Shown here piece after piece: positions 59,301-64,000 of a stretch of DNA of 64,000 nt. The first letter of the stretch is position 1; each line of letters starts with the position of its first letter. Source of the stretch: Streptomyces sp. P9-A4 (GTDB lineage Bacteria; Actinomycetota; Actinomycetes; Streptomycetales; Streptomycetaceae); contig NZ_JAZIFY010000001.1 of assembly GCF_036634195.1 (NCBI RefSeq), positions 6,582,501-6,646,500 of the forward strand. The letters are read 5' to 3'. The notes under the pieces were generated by a model. The model searched no databases, was not told where the DNA came from, and was given only the letters and a program-made list of their open reading frames with translations. The translations under genes were made by a program, and so were the position numbers.

Positions 59301-59540
59301 CGGCTGGTGCAGGATCAGGACCCGGTCACCTGTCTTGACCTGTTCCTGGAGCGTCGCCGCCACCACACGTGCGCGGTGGTCGAGCCGGGCGTAGGTGAGC
59401 CGGGCCTCCTCCTCGCCATGGCTGTCGAGGATGACGTACGCGAGCCGGTCGGGCTGCCGCTCGGCCCGGGACCGCAGCAGCTCGACGAGACTGCTCGGCC
59501 GCCGGCCGTACGCTTCCGGGAAGGGCGCGGAAAGGTTCAT
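53346..59540 (-). CDS. FAAL-ACP-Cy-A(Ox)-PCP synthetase (lipo-thiazole NRPS)
   Basis: A 2064-aa synthetase. Residues 1-600 are a fatty acyl-AMP ligase (QYTSGSTAAPKGVMVSHGN near 179; YHDMGLIGG). An ACP follows with LGLDSLATL near 637, then a heterocyclisation domain with DSLIADFSS (DxxxxDxxS) near 864. The adenylation domain (FTSGSTGEPKG near 1335; hand-read pocket DLFN-F-G-V-LWK) fits cysteine. A nitroreductase-like oxidase domain (YPSSGGLYPVQTYLY near 1762) is inserted between A-domain motifs, and a PCP (LGGDSLAATRL near 2007) ends the protein. It should load a fatty acid, condense it with Cys, cyclise and oxidise to a 2-alkylthiazole. There is no terminal thioesterase. The ATG overlaps the methyltransferase stop (ATGA). 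Confidence 0.88.
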   Translation of the reverse strand: MNLSAPFPEAYGRRPSSLVELLRSRAERQPDRLAYVILDSHGEEEARLTYARLDHRARVVAATLQEQVKTGDRVLILHQPGADYLSAYFGCLYAGAVAVPCYPPHTRSLPRLRAVAADAAPVAALLGDRITAGTRRRLVDAPELRDVALFSNGDLTADAEQWTDPLVGTDSLAFLQYTSGSTAAPKGVMVSHGNLLYNSAQIQRRIRASEDSLCVSWLPPYHDMGLIGGILQPLAAGFPAVLMAPGTFVLDPVQWLRAISAYRATNSPTPPFALDLCVERVDPAVHEPLDLSSLESVIVGAEPVRAATLDRFAGHFAPWGFRRNALRPSYGLAEGTLMVSCGAHLTPSATVTVDVPTLEAHRVAPGGEGSPGTTGGGSGRSRDIVGCGSAVDGQRLVVVDPATAAVCGPDRVGEIWVGGPSVAHGYWGRPDESEAAFEAELSTGEGPFLRTGDLGFLRDGELFVTGRSKDLIIVRGRNLYPHDIERCAERAHPALQANSSAAVAVDDDGTEQLLLVAEVRRGAELPPVAEVARQLGRVIVAEFDVRLHRLVLVRTGTIPKTSSGKIRRRATRQALLDGALTVVGEWTSGAAQEPEPPTTDRRRSAVEAYLSDLVATLVTDTAGGPDRQRPLLDLGLDSLATLRLVGRVERDLGVDVSEDVFDGDPTIATLAAIVVERHTGGLPLDDAGRPLPAETPALGTTPALTPASGLASTPDTAGTGAADPAALPDAPFAQTDTQQAYCLGRTGAFELGNVSTHVYLEFDAPDLDLPRFEHAWRRVIDRHEMLRAVMLPDSNEQRILTEVPPYEIRVTDLRGREHRESEDELAAIRERLSHEVRPADRWPLFEVAATRLDDGLRVHLSVDSLIADFSSGRLLFDDLSRFYEEPDARPPRPEKSFRDHVRAETERRNGAAYRRSRDHWWSRLPELPPAPQLPGAARAGSIDRPRFTRRETTLPAELWQGLKERAGRAGLTPTGLLLAAYAEVLAAWSAGRHFTLNVPRLNRPVHDPSYREVIGQFASFTLLEVDFRTGSTFLDRARGLQRQLRSDLRHQDVGGVEVLRELMRLQGGFDQALMPVVMTSNLTFATEERTALEKLLTPVFAVSQTPQVSLDEQVQEEEGALLLNWDAVDELFPAGLVDDMFAAHTALLRALATDERTWDLRTPLALPPAQAKRRRSSIGPARAVPDIQVQHLFERQVAARPDAPAVIAPDRTLSYAELDAAARRVAGWLRPRGARPGRLVAVVMDKGWEQAVAAYAVLFSGAAYLPIDPELPGARLRRLLAKGEVELVLTRSRLDETLDWPTGPLRLCLDRPLPAVTDTPLPSDGSPADLAYTMFTSGSTGEPKGVAVSHRALVNCLVETLAAFRITEDDRCLAVSALHHDLSVFDLFGVLGAGGTMVVPAAADRRDPAHWARLIAAHGVTVWNSVPAMMEMLLEATGGDNSTGTTGSTRSAGSPGALASLRLAFLGGDWIPLAVPRRLADAAPGIETVSVGGPTETTLWSIWHRIAEVDPAWRSVPYGTPLANVGYHLLDERLEECPEWVTGEMYVSGVCLADGYWRDAERTDAVFTTHPRSGERMYRTGDLGRWRPNGTVEFMGRADFQVKIRGQRIELGEIEAALRAHPEVSSAVVTATGRTDRPGHDGLVAYVIPEAAGGGVRPTGGGTRAGDGDGLPDATDVEEARRNGVTVLDPLDRAAFKLARHGLRREADRPRVVLPPVADEPSRRRSDRAFLPGPLDLAELADCLGVLRQEEVDGLATCRYPSSGGLYPVQTYLYVKAGAVSGLAGGTYYLDPRDSALVTLEEGATIDAGIHAPHNRAVFEAAGFWVFLVADLDAIEPMYGRLARDLCLLEAGYMGQLLMDRVSRTDVGLCPIGAFDFDPVGPLLALGERHLLVHSLLGGRVDRAAPARSAETVERAAPLGDRLRAWLGERLPAHMVPQHVLALDTWPLSPNGKVDRRALPAPRRTDDAPRPSAPRTPTEERLAALWCEVLELPHVDVRDNFFELGGDSLAATRLIARIRKGFRITISLREVFTSRTIADLAVTVDRLGSETIGADEASEVNDTV

Positions 59541-60331
59541 GCCCGCCGCTCCCCGTCCCGCACGTCGGCGAAGGCCTCGCCGCCGCCGCCGTCGTCGTCG
59601 TCCATGGCCGGCTTCTCCGCGGTCACCAGCTGGGTCCGGACCCAGGGTCCGCTCCACCACATCCGGGGGCCGGCGTCGGTGCGGGTGGCGTTGACCGCGC
59701 CCGCCGCGCGCAGGATGTCGACGTAGCGCGGGGCGTGGAAGACGTCGGCCACCAGCAGCCGGCCGCCCGGCCTGAGGACGCGGTAGGCCTCCTGTACGGC
59801 CTCCTCGCGGCCCCGCGCGCTCATGATGTTGTGGATCGCCATGCTGGACACCACGACATCGAACTGGTCGTCGAGGAAGGGAAGGCTGCGCATGTCGGCG
59901 GTGACCAGCTCGACCTGGTCGGAGACCCGCTCCCGCCGGGCGTTGTCCTCCGCGGCGCTCTCGGTGTTGCCGGACTGGTCGACCGAACGCCAGAGGTCGA
60001 CACCCGTGACCCGGCCCTTCGGTACCCGGCGCGCCACCGCCGTCAGCACCGCTCCCCGCCCGCAGCCCAGGTCCAGGACCTGTTCGTCGCCCCGCAGGGC
60101 GAGCGCGTCCAACTGCTCCTCCCAGACGAGGAACTTGCCCCGTAGGGTCGCGTGCAGATACAGCCCCGCCGGGACGGCCACCAGCGGCGGGATCCGCAGC
60201 AGCCAGCGGGGCGCGCCCGCGGAGACCGCCGCCAGCGGCGCCAGGACGCCGCCGCCGAGGGCGGCCATCCAGCCGGGACCGTCGATGCCGTAACGGCCTT
60301 GTCGTACAGCCTTGTTGCTCACGATTGACAT
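59537..60331 (-). CDS. Membrane-anchored SAM-dependent methyltransferase
   Basis: A 264-aa protein with two hydrophobic helices near the N terminus (GWMAALGGGVLAPLAAVSAG; LLRIPPLVAVPAGLYLH) followed by a class I methyltransferase domain with VLDLGCGRGAVLTAVA and LRPGGRLLVADVFH. Its position just upstream of and overlapping the synthetase suggests that it methylates the lipid-thiazole product, perhaps as a methyl ester that would help release. The ATG at 60331 is chosen; a GTG 15 bases earlier is possible. Confidence 0.75.
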   Translation of the reverse strand: MSIVSNKAVRQGRYGIDGPGWMAALGGGVLAPLAAVSAGAPRWLLRIPPLVAVPAGLYLHATLRGKFLVWEEQLDALALRGDEQVLDLGCGRGAVLTAVARRVPKGRVTGVDLWRSVDQSGNTESAAEDNARRERVSDQVELVTADMRSLPFLDDQFDVVVSSMAIHNIMSARGREEAVQEAYRVLRPGGRLLVADVFHAPRYVDILRAAGAVNATRTDAGPRMWWSGPWVRTQLVTAEKPAMDDDDGGGGEAFADVRDGERRA

Positions 60332-60389
60332 TCCTTGATCCACCAATCGAAGGGATGAGACGCGGGTTCCGGACGGGTGGGGGCGCGGC

Positions 60390-61151
60390 TCAACGGGGAA
60401 GGCAGACGTCCGACACGAGGCCGAGGACCTCGGCGGTCGACTCGAAGGGGAAGAAGTGGGTGCCGGGGAAGATCCGTACGGTCACCTCGCTGCCCAGCTC
60501 GCTCCACCGCTCCACCTCGGCGGGCGGCGCCGCCGGGTCGTCGGCGCCGCCGAGCGCGATCAGCCGTACGCCGGGCGAGAGCACGTTCTGTGTGCGGTAG
60601 GTCTCGGCGGCCTCGAAGTCGGCGCGCAGCACGGGCAGGATGAGCTCCAGCCATTCGTCCTCCGCGAGCAGTTCCGGCGGGATTCCGCCCAGGGCGCCGA
60701 TCCGGTCCAGGAACTCCCCGTCGGGGAGGAGGTGCATGGGCTCGGTGCGGCGGGGCACGTGCGGCGGGACGGAGCCGGACACGATCACCGCGGCCGGGGG
60801 ACGGGGGCCGTCCTGGAGGGCGAGGCCGAGTTCGTAGGCGAGCAGAGCCCCCATGCTGTGGCCGAACAGCACGTAGGGGAGTTCGTCGGCCCGGCGGGCG
60901 ACCGGCCCGGTGAGCCGCTCGCCGAGCCGGGCCACCGACCTCTCGGGGGGCTCCGCCATGCGGAGTCCGTGCCCCGGCAGGTACACGGGCACGACTTCGA
61001 TCCCGGGGCCCACCAAGCCCTGCCAGGAACGGAAGACCGACCCGTCCGCCCCGCCCTGCGGAAGACAGAAGAGCCGGGTGTGGTGACGGGCTGCCACGGG
61101 ACGGTCGGGGGAGAACCACAGGTCTTCGGTGGTGACACTCACTGAAGGCAC
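60390..61151 (-). CDS. Type II thioesterase
   Basis: A 253-aa alpha/beta hydrolase of the type II thioesterase family. It begins with LFCLPQGGADGSVFRSW, has the nucleophile elbow GHSMGALLAYELG (Ser near residue 99) and a catalytic His in PGTHFFPFES. Such enzymes clear blocked carrier proteins in PKS/NRPS systems. It lies upstream of the methyltransferase and synthetase genes on the same strand, so it probably serves that assembly line and may also release its product, as the synthetase has no terminal thioesterase. Starts at 61151 or 61142 are both possible. Confidence 0.8.
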   Translation of the reverse strand: MPSVSVTTEDLWFSPDRPVAARHHTRLFCLPQGGADGSVFRSWQGLVGPGIEVVPVYLPGHGLRMAEPPERSVARLGERLTGPVARRADELPYVLFGHSMGALLAYELGLALQDGPRPPAAVIVSGSVPPHVPRRTEPMHLLPDGEFLDRIGALGGIPPELLAEDEWLELILPVLRADFEAAETYRTQNVLSPGVRLIALGGADDPAAPPAEVERWSELGSEVTVRIFPGTHFFPFESTAEVLGLVSDVCLPR

Positions 61152-61267
61152 ATACTTTCGACTCGCTGGTGACGCGTCGTCACCCCAATGGATCTTTGGG
61201 TGCAACGACCACTCGGGTCGGAAGGAAACGGTGATGCTCGGCCGGCTCCCCGGGGAGAACGAGAACC

Positions 61268-61310
61268 GGGGGCCTGGTATCAGAGGTGGTCCCCCTGATA
61301 CCCGGCCCCC
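61268..61310. terminator. Strong hairpin terminator
   Basis: A long inverted repeat (GGGGGCCTGGTATCAG and CTGATACCCGGCCCCC) lies about 50 bases beyond the stop of the minus-strand subtilase gene and upstream of the thioesterase gene. It separates the two transcripts. Confidence 0.75.
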
Positions 61311-61358
61311 GGGCGCGCGGTCATGCGGTCACATGGTCACGCGGTCAATCCGCCAACC

Positions 61359-64000
<2,642 letters not shown>

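Noticed and set aside
53559..59726. Very long plus-strand frame opposite the synthetase
   Set aside because: It is a mirror of G/C third-position bias of the minus-strand gene and contains no domain.

Overview
The window is high-GC actinobacterial DNA with strong third-position G/C bias and GTG/TTG starts. Its gene families point to Streptomyces, most likely an accessory chromosome region. Nearly every block is a specialised-metabolite locus, a conflict/toxin locus or a mobile-element remnant.

Left end (1-8.5 kb): a truncated trypsin/P-loop ATPase gene with its trypco2 partner lies on the minus strand. It is followed by a 6.5 kb island between two 43-bp direct repeats that match the 3' half of a proline tRNA, so they look like attachment sites. 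The island keeps an integrase remnant and a plus-strand operon. The operon encodes a Pycsar-type membrane effector, a cNMP-binding Crp regulator, a class III nucleotidyl cyclase, a large protein with a degenerate P-loop, and three small genes chained by GTGA overlaps. The last of these runs into the right-hand attachment region. I read this as an elaborated Pycsar-like defence operon. The cyclase tail and the P-loop protein head share a short motif.

8.7-17 kb: a minus-strand RiPP operon. A 103-aa precursor with a Cys/Thr/Ser-rich C terminus is followed by a JmjC/prolyl-hydroxylase-like fusion, a radical SAM-SPASM protein, a second JmjC protein, a TfuA-YcaO fusion and a PhyH-type oxygenase. 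A good promoter and a palindrome precede the precursor. I do not recognise this combination as a described RiPP class. A glycosyltransferase is divergent.

18-34 kb: a polycyclic tetramate macrolactam (PTM) cluster. It has a sterol-desaturase-like hydroxylase, an iterative PKS-NRPS with a predicted ornithine code, two phytoene-dehydrogenase-like flavoproteins and an MDR reductase. It ends in a Rieske oxygenase where a P450 is usual.

34.6-41.8 kb: a decayed Tn554-type element, two IPT/TIG-repeat proteins (one with three near-identical 243-bp repeats), two small secreted proteins and gene debris.

41.8-53.2 kb: contact/type VII polymorphic toxin genes. They include an RNase A-like toxin, WXG100-like proteins, a second RNase A-like domain with a CdiI-like immunity protein, and a 1625-aa Rhs/YD-repeat toxin with a likely immunity gene. 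A MerR regulator, a methyltransferase and a multicopper-oxidase remnant lie between them.

53.3-61.2 kb: a FAAL-ACP-Cy-A(Ox)-PCP synthetase with a methyltransferase and a type II thioesterase, predicted to make an acylated thiazole. The window ends in a truncated secreted subtilase. All functions are inferred from sequence reading; no database search was run.
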